The position numbers and the translations under genes are program-made. Positions 14,910-21,266 of a DNA stretch of 21,266 bases are shown one piece after another. Position 1 is the stretch's first letter, and each line of letters begins with the position of its first letter. Under the pieces are notes generated by a model. The model did no database searches, was not told where the DNA came from, and worked only from the letters and a program-made list of their open reading frames with translations. The DNA is from Anaeroglomus sp964550565 (GTDB lineage: Bacteria; Planctomycetota; Phycisphaerae; Sedimentisphaerales; Anaerohalosphaeraceae): NCBI GenBank assembly GCA_964550565.1, contig CAZKAI010000068.1:1-21266 (forward strand), in the 5' to 3' direction.

Positions 14910-17048
14910 ATGAGAAGAATGATGATGTTTTGGGTAATGTGCTGCCTGGCCGGTATGCTGCAGGCCGCAACGTTGACCCTGCAAACCGCTGATCCGACGA
15001 TCGGATCGAATGATGTGACATTTTTAGGTGAATCCGCAAATGATGACACCAATGTGGAAGGTGTTGCCGGGGACCCCTATGGCCCGGACGCTGCGACCTA
15101 TGTGGCCCATGACAGGGCAGGCCTCGGACAGACCTTTACGACAGGATCGTCTTCTGCGGGATATTATATGCAGGGCTTCTGGCTCAGGCATGTTACCTAT
15201 ACCTCCGATCCAAGCTGGTCCGATACGGACAATGCCGGCGCAGTTCTGACGATTCGTGTCACGGACCCCTCCAAAGCAGGCACGGCGGGATTTGCCATGC
15301 GGGTGGAAAACTATACCACCACAGGAACCGAACCCGGTGTTTTTGCGCAGGGACCCGGGCAGGGCACCGGAACGTGGATTTATTTCAAGCTGGATACCCC
15401 GGTCATATTGAATCCCTCGACCGTCTATGGTTTTGATGTGACAGTGCCCACCGGAACCTTCTTCTTTGAAACCGCCGGTCAGGATGGTGCCGCATCGTAT
15501 CCGGGAGGCACGGCTTACACAACCGGTACCGCCGCAAGGACCAACAGCAACACAATGAATGTGATTCGCGATGGCGATCATAAATTCATCGTGGATATGA
15601 TTGACAGTTTTACCTATCTTGCTCCCGCAAACGGTGCCACGCTGGTTTCCGTTAATGCGGATCTGACATGGACGATTCTCGGCGACGGCATCACTGCGTT
15701 CGACCTGTATTTTGGAACTGAAAATGAACCCAACCTGACCTCAAAGCCGCAGTATAAAAAGCTTTCCATGGCTCCCGCGACAACCTTGTCTTATGATCCG
15801 GGCACCCTGGCTTACAACACAACCTATTATTGGCGGGTGGATGCCTATGATCCCAATGACGCACCCGGAGCGACCGACTATGAGCTCATTACCGGTCCGG
15901 TATGGCGGTTTACGACCGCCCCTGAAACCCCGGTTGTCGATCCGGTTGCACCTGCCTATGTGGCCGTTGAAGGGGATGGCTCGGTCAATGTTGTGATGTC
16001 CGTCATGGCCCTGAATGTTGCAAACTACCAGTGGTACAAAGTCGGCAGTCCGGATGTGAAGTTAACCGATGGTGCGGAGTATGCCGGAACCCAAACGGAT
16101 ACCCTGACGATTCTGGGCGCCATGCAGGCCGATGAAGGACGTTACTATTGCATAGGAACCAACCTGGCCGGTTCGGATTCCAGTATCGATGCGGTAACAG
16201 GAGAGGGCGCAGGCCGTCTGATGACCCGACGCCTGGTCAATGACTATCCACTGGATTCCATCGATGTCGTTGAAGGCAGCAGCTTCTGCCTGGATATCGT
16301 CGATGGCGCAGATATGGCACTGCTCAGTGACGATGCAGGTTCGGATATTCCGACACTGGCTGCAGGAGTGCCGGAAATCGGCGGCAGCAGCCTGCTGTTC
16401 AATAACAGCAATGTCAACGACCCCAATAATGCCTGGGCCCAGATTGCACAACTGGATGCGGGCATCGTGGACTATGAAGACCTGACCATTTCCGCCTGGG
16501 TCTTCTGGAATGGCGGCACAAGCTGGCAGCGTATTTTCGATTTCGGCAATGATACGACCCAGTACATGTTCCTGTCGCCCAATGCGGCCGGAACCGCGCT
16601 GCGTTTTGTCGTCCAGAATGGCGGTGGCGAGCAGATCGTCCAGACCGCCGGCTCGACGCTGGCCACCGGCGAATGGGTCTGGCTGACGGTAACTCTGGAA
16701 GGCGATACAGGCCGCCTGTATGTCAATGGCGAACTGAAGGCCTCCAATACCGCCGTAACGGCCGACCCGCTGGATTTCAAACCCGCATTGAATTACATTG
16801 CCAAGAGTCAGTTTGCCGCGGACCCGTATTTTAACGGCCAGATCGACAATCTGAAAATCTACAGTTATGCCCGCACCACCGAACAGATTGCTCAGGATTA
16901 TCTGGGCGTCAAAGGCGACTGGGTCTGCAACAACGAACTGAACAACCTGGCCTATGACTTCGACAACAATTGTCAGGTGGACCTGGCAGACTTTGCGATG
17001 TTTGCTTCCGAATGGCTGGACAGCTTCCGTATTTATCCTGTCGAATAA
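14910..17048 (+). CDS. Secreted multidomain protein: FN3-like, Ig-like and LamG domains with dockerin-like C-terminal tail
   Basis: 712 residues starting at an ATG with GAGGAGA (14897-14903) 6 nt upstream. The signal peptide ends near LQA at residue 19. Residues about 20-235 form a beta-rich region I do not recognise. About 240-335 are FN3-like (TYYWRVDAYD, VWRFTTAPE). About 344-427 are Ig-like (NYQWYKVG...ADEGRYYCIGTNLAG). About 515-660 are a concanavalin-like LamG domain (LTISAWVFWNGG, RLYVNGELKAS, GQIDNLKIYSYART). The end (about 680-705, YDFDNNCQVDLADFAMFASEWL) is the dockerin-like acidic motif common in secreted planctomycete proteins. There is no enzyme motif, so a binding or surface role is likely. 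It follows the FecR gene by 207 bp and may belong to that regulon. Confidence 0.87.
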   Translation: MRRMMMFWVMCCLAGMLQAATLTLQTADPTIGSNDVTFLGESANDDTNVEGVAGDPYGPDAATYVAHDRAGLGQTFTTGSSSAGYYMQGFWLRHVTYTSDPSWSDTDNAGAVLTIRVTDPSKAGTAGFAMRVENYTTTGTEPGVFAQGPGQGTGTWIYFKLDTPVILNPSTVYGFDVTVPTGTFFFETAGQDGAASYPGGTAYTTGTAARTNSNTMNVIRDGDHKFIVDMIDSFTYLAPANGATLVSVNADLTWTILGDGITAFDLYFGTENEPNLTSKPQYKKLSMAPATTLSYDPGTLAYNTTYYWRVDAYDPNDAPGATDYELITGPVWRFTTAPETPVVDPVAPAYVAVEGDGSVNVVMSVMALNVANYQWYKVGSPDVKLTDGAEYAGTQTDTLTILGAMQADEGRYYCIGTNLAGSDSSIDAVTGEGAGRLMTRRLVNDYPLDSIDVVEGSSFCLDIVDGADMALLSDDAGSDIPTLAAGVPEIGGSSLLFNNSNVNDPNNAWAQIAQLDAGIVDYEDLTISAWVFWNGGTSWQRIFDFGNDTTQYMFLSPNAAGTALRFVVQNGGGEQIVQTAGSTLATGEWVWLTVTLEGDTGRLYVNGELKASNTAVTADPLDFKPALNYIAKSQFAADPYFNGQIDNLKIYSYARTTEQIAQDYLGVKGDWVCNNELNNLAYDFDNNCQVDLADFAMFASEWLDSFRIYPVE

Positions 17049-17078
17049 TGTGGTTTATTTGTAATTTTGTGATATCAT

Positions 17079-17112
17079 GGTTTCCGGACATCCGGCAGGG
17101 TGTCCGGAAACC
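17079..17112 (+). terminator. Perfect 12-bp hairpin after the LamG gene
   Basis: GGTTTCCGGACA (17079-17090) and its exact complement (17101-17112) flank a 10-nt loop, 30 bp after the LamG stop codon. The downstream T content is modest (TGTATTTG), so it may terminate only partly or protect the 3' end of the upstream transcript. Confidence 0.6.
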
Positions 17113-17235
17113 TGTATTTGAATAACAGGGAAAAATGCTGCGGAAAGGAGAGTGAAATCAAGTCAGCATAATTACTCGAGTGCGTCATCGTGTGTGAATG
17201 CAGTAAAATCAAACATTAATGTTGTGGAGGATCAA

Positions 17236-17877
17236 ATGATGAAAAAAGTAATGTTGGCACTAATGTGTATGTGCCTGGTATCCATGGCACAGGCATTGTC
17301 GATCACCAATGGCGACTTTGAAACCGGCGGCGGAGAAAACATTCCCGACGTCACCGGCTGGTATGACAATAACACCGGCGGTTTTTGGGAAGGTGCATGG
17401 CAGACCAATGCTTCCTGGATCACAACAAACGGAACCAATCAAGTGGTCTTAAGTGGCATGGGAGCTGGGTATCTCTATCAGAGTATCGGTCTTTCGGCCG
17501 GTGAGGCTTCGATCGGTGTCAAGTTCGACTGGGGTCAGCCCAATGACACCGGCGCAGGAAGAATTGATACTGTAGTTGTCTCCCTCTATGCCGGCAATGG
17601 CGTGTTTGTCGGGGGTGACGGTATCGATATCCGTGCCGCTGGCCTCACCCTGCTCGACACGGCATCGTATACCACACCTGCTAGTCTGGGCGGTGGTGTA
17701 ATGTTCACCGATACAGCTGCGTTAAGCGTCGGAGTCCCCGCGGGAACCGAGCTCTTCCTTATGTTTGACAGCGGTGCAGAATGGCCGGTAGTCGATAACG
17801 TCCAGATCATACCCGAACCCGCAACCATGGTTTTGGTGGGTCTGGGTGCACTGTTGCTGCGGAAACGTCAGGCTTAA
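17236..17877 (+). CDS. PEP-CTERM sorted exported protein
   Basis: About 213 residues. The start is ATG 17236 (or 17239), with TGGAGG (17225-17230) 5-8 nt upstream, leading straight into the signal peptide MKKVMLALMCMCLVSMAQA. An in-frame GTG at 17152 would place 28 polar residues before the signal peptide and is rejected. The mature part opens with SITNGDFETGG...VTGWYD, a beta-sandwich signature common in PEP-CTERM proteins with carbohydrate-binding-like folds. The C-terminus has the complete sorting signal: PEP (IPEPATM), a hydrophobic helix VLVGLGALLL, then RKRQA. It would be recognised by an exosortase, which is not encoded in this window. An intrinsic terminator lies 38 bp beyond the stop. 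The exact role is unknown; surface or matrix is likely. Confidence 0.92.
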   Translation: MMKKVMLALMCMCLVSMAQALSITNGDFETGGGENIPDVTGWYDNNTGGFWEGAWQTNASWITTNGTNQVVLSGMGAGYLYQSIGLSAGEASIGVKFDWGQPNDTGAGRIDTVVVSLYAGNGVFVGGDGIDIRAAGLTLLDTASYTTPASLGGGVMFTDTAALSVGVPAGTELFLMFDSGAEWPVVDNVQIIPEPATMVLVGLGALLLRKRQA

Positions 17878-17915
17878 GCTTTTTACTTTTTGACATTTTA
17901 TCGCGATAAGATGGC

Positions 17916-17952
17916 AAGGTACTGCATTCGAATGGGTGCAGTACCTTTTTTT
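17916..17952 (+). terminator. Rho-independent terminator after the PEP-CTERM gene
   Basis: AAGGTACTGCA (17916-17926) pairs perfectly with TGCAGTACCTT (17937-17947) across a 10-nt loop, and the sequence continues into a run of seven Ts (17946-17952). It ends the surface-protein transcription block before the acetyltransferase gene. Confidence 0.92.
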
Positions 17953-18001
17953 GTTATTTTATGCAGCAGGGGGGCTCGCGTGATTTTTCCCCGAATCATT
18001 C

Positions 18002-18029
18002 TTGATTATTCCGACAAACAATGGATAAT
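18002..18029 (+). promoter_or_regulatory. Putative promoter of the acetyltransferase gene
   Basis: TTGATT (18002-18007) and GATAAT (18024-18029) are separated by 16 nt. Transcription would start near 18036, about 40 nt before the GNAT start codon and after the terminator at 17916-17952, which is consistent with an independent unit. Confidence 0.45.
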
Positions 18030-18076
18030 ATTCAGAGAATATCTGAAACAGACAAAGAGCTTAAACGAGGATAGTA

Positions 18077-18685
18077 ATGACGATTTCAATCCGATTGGAA
18101 GAGGCCCGGGATTACAGCCCTGTCGAGCATTTGACGCGCGAAGCATTCTGGGATTTATATCACCCCGGATGCAGCGAGCATTTGATCGTTCACAAAATCA
18201 GAGACGTGCCCGCCTTTGTCAGGGAACTGAGCCTCGTGGCCTGCGATGGCGATACCGTCGTCGGCAATATCATTTACTCCAGGGCCAAAGTAGTCAATGC
18301 TCAAAATCAGGAATTCGAGGTCTTGTGCATGGGACCGATTGGCGTACTGCCTTCCTGCCAGAAAAAAGGCATCGGCTCGCAGCTCATGACCGCCTCCATC
18401 CAAAAAGCAAAAGCACTTGGATTCAGGGCCGTCATTATTTACGGCAGCCCGGCATACTACCACCGTTTCGGTTTTGTTAACGCCCAACAGTACGGCATTA
18501 CCACCCCGACCGGCGACAATTTCGATGCCTTCATGGCGCTGGAATTATATGACGGCGCCCTCCAGGGAATCGCGGGCAAATTTTACGCAGACCGCGTTTT
18601 CGAGATAGACAATCAGGAACTCGAAGCCTTCGACAAACACTTCCCGTATAAGGAAAAACACGTCACCGACACCCAGCTCAAATAA
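18077..18685 (+). CDS. GNAT-family N-acetyltransferase
   Basis: A 202-residue single-domain acetyl-CoA-dependent transferase resembling the YhbS-type branch. It shows the N-terminal IRLEEARDYSPVEHLTREAFW, the beta4 segment CMGPIGVLPSCQKKGIGSQLM (the Q/R-x-x-G-x-G/A acetyl-CoA pyrophosphate loop is QKKGIG, about residues 95-100), and GFRAVIIYGSPAYYHRFGF, where the YYxRFGF motif is typical. GAGGA lies 5 nt before the ATG. Cytoplasmic, monocistronic by position. The acceptor substrate cannot be told from sequence. Confidence 0.94.
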   Translation: MTISIRLEEARDYSPVEHLTREAFWDLYHPGCSEHLIVHKIRDVPAFVRELSLVACDGDTVVGNIIYSRAKVVNAQNQEFEVLCMGPIGVLPSCQKKGIGSQLMTASIQKAKALGFRAVIIYGSPAYYHRFGFVNAQQYGITTPTGDNFDAFMALELYDGALQGIAGKFYADRVFEIDNQELEAFDKHFPYKEKHVTDTQLK

Positions 18686-18717
18686 GCAGCACAACATTGC
18701 CCCCGCCCAATCCATAG

Positions 18718-18815
18718 GTAGGGGCAGGCCCCCGTGCCCGCCCTTTTTCCTGTATACTTGTATACTGACATACCTGTATACCTTATTTGTATTCCTGTAC
18801 ACTTATATTACTGTC
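18718..18815. repeat. Interspersed hairpin repeat, copy A
   Basis: It begins GTAGGGGC and includes a GC-rich, imperfectly self-complementary head (AGGGGC ... GCCCGCCCT), then TTTTTCCTGTATACTTG and a tail of repeated CTGTATAC/TTGTATT words. Bases 18729-18760 are identical over 32 nt to 20695-20726, and the tail is related to copy C with small insertions. Confidence 0.75.
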
Positions 18816-18854
18816 TCCCTGTCTTCTTGATTCCCACCCCGTGCTAATCCAACA

Positions 18855-18900
18855 GTAGGGGCAATCCCCCCGTGGTTGCCCTTTTCCTGTATTCTTATAA
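18855..18900. repeat. Interspersed hairpin repeat, copy B (diverged)
   Basis: It starts GTAGGGGCAA and closes with TTGCCCTTTTCCTGTATTCTTATA. The arms AGGGGCAA and TTGCCCT pair with one bulge. It has the same layout as copy A but a different loop and arm sequence, including a compensating change (CAA/TTG) that keeps the hairpin. Confidence 0.65.
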
Positions 18901-19137
18901 GAGAATAGATATGTCGCTTATTGAATTCCATGTTAAGTTTATTTTTAGAAAATTTTAGCCAAATAGTAAGATTAAAAGGATCAAAATAGTGGAAATTGTG
19001 ATTTGAATATAAAGAGTAAATAAAGGTATATATTTAATAGAATACATTGGGAAATTAAATTAGGGGGATTGCATAGTCTATTCACATAAAACAAGCTATG
19101 ATATAAATTATAATAACAAAATACGTAATTTCCGCAC

Positions 19138-19166
19138 TTGAAATTGATACTCCTGTTTGATATAAT
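19138..19166 (+). promoter_or_regulatory. Strong extended -10 promoter
   Basis: TTGAAA (19138-19143), a 17-nt spacer and TATAAT (19161-19166) preceded by TGA. The start would be near 19173, with a 44-nt leader to the dockerin-like secreted protein gene. This is one of the best promoter matches in the window. Confidence 0.7.
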
Positions 19167-19216
19167 GACATAATCAAAATAATAAAGAGGGGAATAATAA
19201 ATAAAGAAGGTGCTAT

Positions 19217-20098
19217 ATGAAAAAAAAACTTGTAATGCTTCTCGTTTTAATCCTTGTTCCCCCGGCTATGGCCGTTACCTTTACGGCTTCAAATCCGGAA
19301 TTCGGTGTACTGAAAATCGATTACAATTTGGCTTCCCGTGAAGTTCTCCGCGGTCTGGCTCTGAAGCTGACCCGAACAAGCGGTGATGCCACTGTCCACG
19401 CCAGTGGCGATGTGGTCGTCACCCCGTTCAACACGTTCATTGATTATGCCTTCAGCAATCCCACTGGTTATGATGTGGGTGTTGGTCACCCGATTGCCAA
19501 TCCGGCCGCCGCTGGTGTTGCAACTCTCCCGGCCAGCACGTTTTCAATTAGTGTTGGTTTCCTTGATCCGGCTGGTTATCAGAACGGCGTCGCCGCTAAT
19601 GGTACCATCATTGTCAAGTTGACCGGTACAAGAGATTCCTGCTTTGATATCGAACTCGACACCCTGCGTGGTGGCGTAGTTGGTGACATTGTTATTGCTC
19701 CCGCCGCTGGCTGGAAGATTAGCCAATGTATCCCGTTTATTGATTGTTGTTTTGTCTCTTCTGCAAGATGTGACGAATGGGTAAGCGTTGGTATGCCGTC
19801 TTGCTGGTGTTCTATCGATAATCCAAGGCAATGTCTTGGCGATGCTGATGGCTGGTCTCAGGGTAAGCAGAATTACTGGGTTTCGACCAATGACTTGAGC
19901 ATCCTCTTGGCTGCCTGGAATAAGCCTTTTGAACAAATTGCCGGCCAGAAGTTAGGATCAGTCTATCTAATTTGTGCCGACTTTGACCATGCTGCTCAGG
20001 GTAAACAGAGGTATCGTGTATCGACCAATGATTTGAACATCCTGTTGGCAAATTGGAATCAGCCAAATGGCCCTGCTCCTAGGTGCTCGTCTGAATAA
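19217..20098 (+). CDS. Secreted protein with cohesin-like N-terminal part and two dockerin-like modules
   Basis: 293 residues. The ATG has AGAAGG 6 nt upstream and begins a signal peptide MKKKLVMLLVLILVPPAMA. Residues about 20-165 form a beta-rich region with cohesin/cadherin-like spacing (GVLKIDYNLASREVLRGLALKL...STFSISVGFLDP...GTIIVKL); no enzyme motif is seen. The Cys-rich segment DEWVSVGMPSCWC leads into two repeats at about 206-236 and 252-282. Each has an acidic start (GDADGWSQGKQ, ADFDHAAQGKQ) and STNDLxILLAxWN, a calcium-binding dockerin-like pattern frequent in Phycisphaerae secreted proteins. Codons end in T more often than in the neighbouring GC-rich genes (many GGT, GTT, GCT), which with the strong promoter suggests high expression. 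Its role is probably structural or binding; the exact function is unknown. Confidence 0.85.
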   Translation: MKKKLVMLLVLILVPPAMAVTFTASNPEFGVLKIDYNLASREVLRGLALKLTRTSGDATVHASGDVVVTPFNTFIDYAFSNPTGYDVGVGHPIANPAAAGVATLPASTFSISVGFLDPAGYQNGVAANGTIIVKLTGTRDSCFDIELDTLRGGVVGDIVIAPAAGWKISQCIPFIDCCFVSSARCDEWVSVGMPSCWCSIDNPRQCLGDADGWSQGKQNYWVSTNDLSILLAAWNKPFEQIAGQKLGSVYLICADFDHAAQGKQRYRVSTNDLNILLANWNQPNGPAPRCSSE

Positions 20099-20185
20099 TT
20101 AAGGTAATTATATAGCTTTTTGCACTATTCCCTGACAAGCCAATGGGTAATACTCCCGGAAGCTGAAGGAACAAGGGGATCGTCT

Positions 20186-20224
20186 ATGACTCATAAAAAT
20201 GATATCGATGAGGCATTATTTTGA
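20186..20224 (+). other. Possible 12-codon leader frame coupled to the zinc-ribbon gene
   Basis: ATG at 20186 is preceded by AAGGGG (20173-20178) with 7-nt spacing and encodes MTHKNDIDEALF. Its stop TGA (20222-20224) overlaps the TTG start of the next frame in a TTGA arrangement. This could be a translated leader, or chance; there is no homology to support it. Confidence 0.3.
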
Positions 20225-20635
20225 AAGTCAAATGTCCAAACTGTGGTGAAGAAAACAATGTTGAAGATAGCAATAATGGCGAAGAGGTACGATGCCTGAC
20301 TTGCCGGCAGGAGTTTCCGGCTTTTAATGAGAACGCCGATCCGGTTGTGAATAGTAAAGAAAATACTCCAATGAAGACGGATAGAAAACAAGCCATAGAA
20401 ATAATTGCGGATATATTAATCTTTGCCAATTTGTTTGGCAGTTGTTTTTACAGGTGGCAAGATAATCAGTGGCGTTATTACTTGTTTGCCGCAAAGCCGT
20501 GGCAGCCATATCGCACTCTTCAGCCTCGAAATATGTGTCGCTGGAATATTGGGCCTTATTGTTTCACTCTATTTCATCATCGTGCTGAAGGTCCTTTGTC
20601 AGATTGAACGGCACTTGCGGAGAATAAAAAATTAA
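20221..20635 (+). pseudogene. Zinc-ribbon membrane protein interrupted by a frameshift
   Basis: A TTG start at 20221 with GAGG (20210-20213) 7 nt upstream opens MKVKCPNCGEENNVE...NGEEVRCLTCRQEF, an MJ0042-like zinc ribbon with two CxxC pairs. After DRKQAIEIIADILIFANLFG the frame turns into Trp/Arg-rich sequence and stops at 20607. The +2-type frame, open from 20420 to 20635, encodes two hydrophobic helices and a basic end (HIALFSLEICVAGILGLIVSLY... then QIERHLRRIKN), as expected for the missing half. One extra base, plausibly in the T5 run at 20445-20449, would account for it; removing it gives an intact protein of about 138 residues. It could be a true pseudogene or an assembly or sequencing error. 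An alternative is two unrelated short frames, which I find less likely. Confidence 0.6.
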
Positions 20636-21135
20636 TCCACATTAAACCGATATCGCAGGAAATCAAAGAACTGCCCACAAACTGTATTATCAACCCCCCG
20701 TGCCCGCCCTTTTTCCTGTATACTTGCGTACCTTATGTGTATTCCTGTCTTCCTGTACACTTGTATTCTTATTTTTACGTATCCCCAATCCGTGTAATCT
20801 GAGAAATCTGTGGTTCCAATTTATTCTGAAATCTCAAATCTCAAATCTTCTCCAAACCACGAACTATGAACTACGAACTTTCCCATTTCGTTTTGTATGT
20901 CGGATTTATTTAGGATTTAGTGTTTAGTATTTAGGATTATCCCTCTCCCGTATAACTTGATTTGTATTCTTGATTCTCAGGTTCTTAGGTTCTTGGGTCC
21001 TTAAGTTCTTTTACCTTTTAATATTTGAAAATATTTGAAAAATAAAAGCAACTTTTCCTCCCCATCCGACATATATATAGGGCCTGCCCAAGAAGGACAG
21101 GCAGAAGGAAAAAGGGCTTGGAAAGGAGGGATAAC
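20636..21135. repeat. Degenerate repeat tract at the right end
   Basis: No gene is supported in this 500-bp stretch. It contains copy C of the interspersed repeat (20694-20775), then tandem words: TCAAATC three times (20831-20848), GAACTA/CGAACT units (20860-20880), TTTAGGATT/TTTAGT units (20903-20939), and GGTTCTTA-like units (20980-21010). Near 21082-21102 there is a small GCCTG/CAGGC hairpin. A 75-codon frame through the first part is only a consequence of the repeats. Confidence 0.7.
20694..20775. repeat. Interspersed hairpin repeat, copy C (5'-truncated)
   Basis: It shares 32 identical nt (20695-20726) with copy A. It lacks the GTAGGGGC head, and continues with ACCTTATGTGTATTCCTG and TGTACACTTGTATT words that also follow copy A with an 8-nt insertion difference. 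Confidence 0.7.
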
Positions 21136-21266
21136 ATGATAACCACCAAAACACAATTCAACGCCAAACATACATACCTATATACCTACATACATATATA
21201 CCTTTATCTTGTAAATCCCGTCAAAAACATAATTCTGCGAAACGAACCCATTTCAGAAAGTAGACG
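21136..21266 (+). CDS. Possible start of a short or low-complexity gene, cut by the window edge
   Basis: ATG 21136 is preceded by AAAGGAGGG (21122-21130), the strongest Shine-Dalgarno match near this end, with 5-nt spacing. The frame stays open for the remaining 43 codons (MITTKTQFNAKHTYLY..., ending NEPISESR). The middle is built on a CATACATA/CTATATAC microsatellite (21169-21202), which yields a Tyr/Ile/His-rich stretch. It may be a repeat-derived frame rather than a functional gene. I recognise no domain. Confidence 0.3.
   Translation, partial: MITTKTQFNAKHTYLYTYIHIYLYLVNPVKNIILRNEPISESR

Larger units (their letters stand above)
18686..19137. other. Repeat-bearing, AT-rich intergenic region
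   Basis: This stretch holds two copies of an interspersed hairpin repeat (18718-18780 and 18855-18900) and then about 240 bp of very AT-rich sequence without frames or RNA genes that I recognise. The AT-rich part differs sharply in composition from the coding regions and leads into the promoter of the secreted protein at 19217. Confidence 0.6.

Noticed and set aside
17152..17235. N-terminal extension of the PEP-CTERM protein from a GTG at 17152
   Set aside because: It would put 28 polar residues ahead of a clear signal peptide; the ribosome site TGGAGG at 17225-17230 supports the start at 17236/17239.
17890..18480. 196-codon frame overlapping the acetyltransferase start
   Set aside because: Crosses the terminator at 17916-17952 and overlaps the GNAT gene in another frame; the GNAT frame has the motifs and a ribosome site.
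20700..20927. 75-codon frame near the right end
   Set aside because: Consists of the interspersed repeat and tandem words; no ribosome site or domain.
18718..21010. CRISPR array
   Set aside because: The repeats are few, unevenly spaced and diverged, with no regular spacers and no cas genes.
1..21266. tRNA, rRNA, transposase, integrase or attachment site
   Set aside because: I looked for cloverleaf-like segments, rRNA signatures and recombinase motifs and found none I could support.

Overview
This window looks like a chromosomal segment of an anaerobic, polysaccharide-degrading planctomycete, most likely of the Phycisphaerae/Sedimentisphaerales type. The evidence is the combination of an ECF sigma factor of the Rhodopirellula/Verrucomicrobium type, a FecR protein with an NPCBM-like C-terminus, a LamG protein with a short dockerin-like tail, a PEP-CTERM protein, a cohesin/dockerin-like secreted protein, an HzsA-related haem protein, and long non-coding stretches of degenerate repeats. 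Taxonomy is an inference; no rRNA marker is present.

Left part (1-3230, + strand): the 3' end of an AraC-type regulator is followed by two secreted xylan enzymes. These are a GH10 endo-xylanase and a GH8 protein resembling reducing-end xylose-releasing exo-oligoxylanases. Together they could take xylan to oligomers and then xylose outside the cytoplasm, under the adjacent regulator.

Middle-left (3231-5634): a perfect sigma70 consensus promoter (TTGACA-N16-TATAAT) lies upstream of a D-Ala-D-Ala-ligase-like ATP-grasp gene. Convergent to it, 75 bp away, is a putative zinc metallopeptidase (HEAGH). Between 5635 and 5964 there is only AT-rich sequence.

Centre (5975-12098, - strand): reading leftwards, an HzsA-related c-type haem protein is followed after 11 bp by a single polypeptide joining a YVTN-type beta-propeller to a di-haem cytochrome c peroxidase/MauG-like domain. 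An M20 dipeptidase lies 92 bp further. The first two genes reproduce the architecture of anammox hydrazine synthase, HzsA plus a fused HzsB-HzsC, in an organism that otherwise looks like a xylan fermenter. This is the most interesting system here. Its chemistry is unknown, and I do not claim that it makes hydrazine.

Right-centre (12493-17877, + strand), divergent from the haem operon: an ECF sigma factor is coupled to a membrane-spanning FecR/NPCBM anti-sigma-like protein. A LamG/Ig/FN3-like secreted protein with a dockerin-like end and a PEP-CTERM protein follow, closed by a clear intrinsic terminator. This looks like a cell-surface signalling and secreted-protein module.

Right (18077-21266): a GNAT acetyltransferase, then a repeat-rich AT-rich gap, a strongly promoted secreted protein with two near-duplicate dockerin-like modules, a zinc-ribbon/membrane gene that appears frameshifted, and finally about 500 bp of interspersed and word-like repeats. 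These run into an open frame with a strong Shine-Dalgarno sequence that is cut by the window edge.
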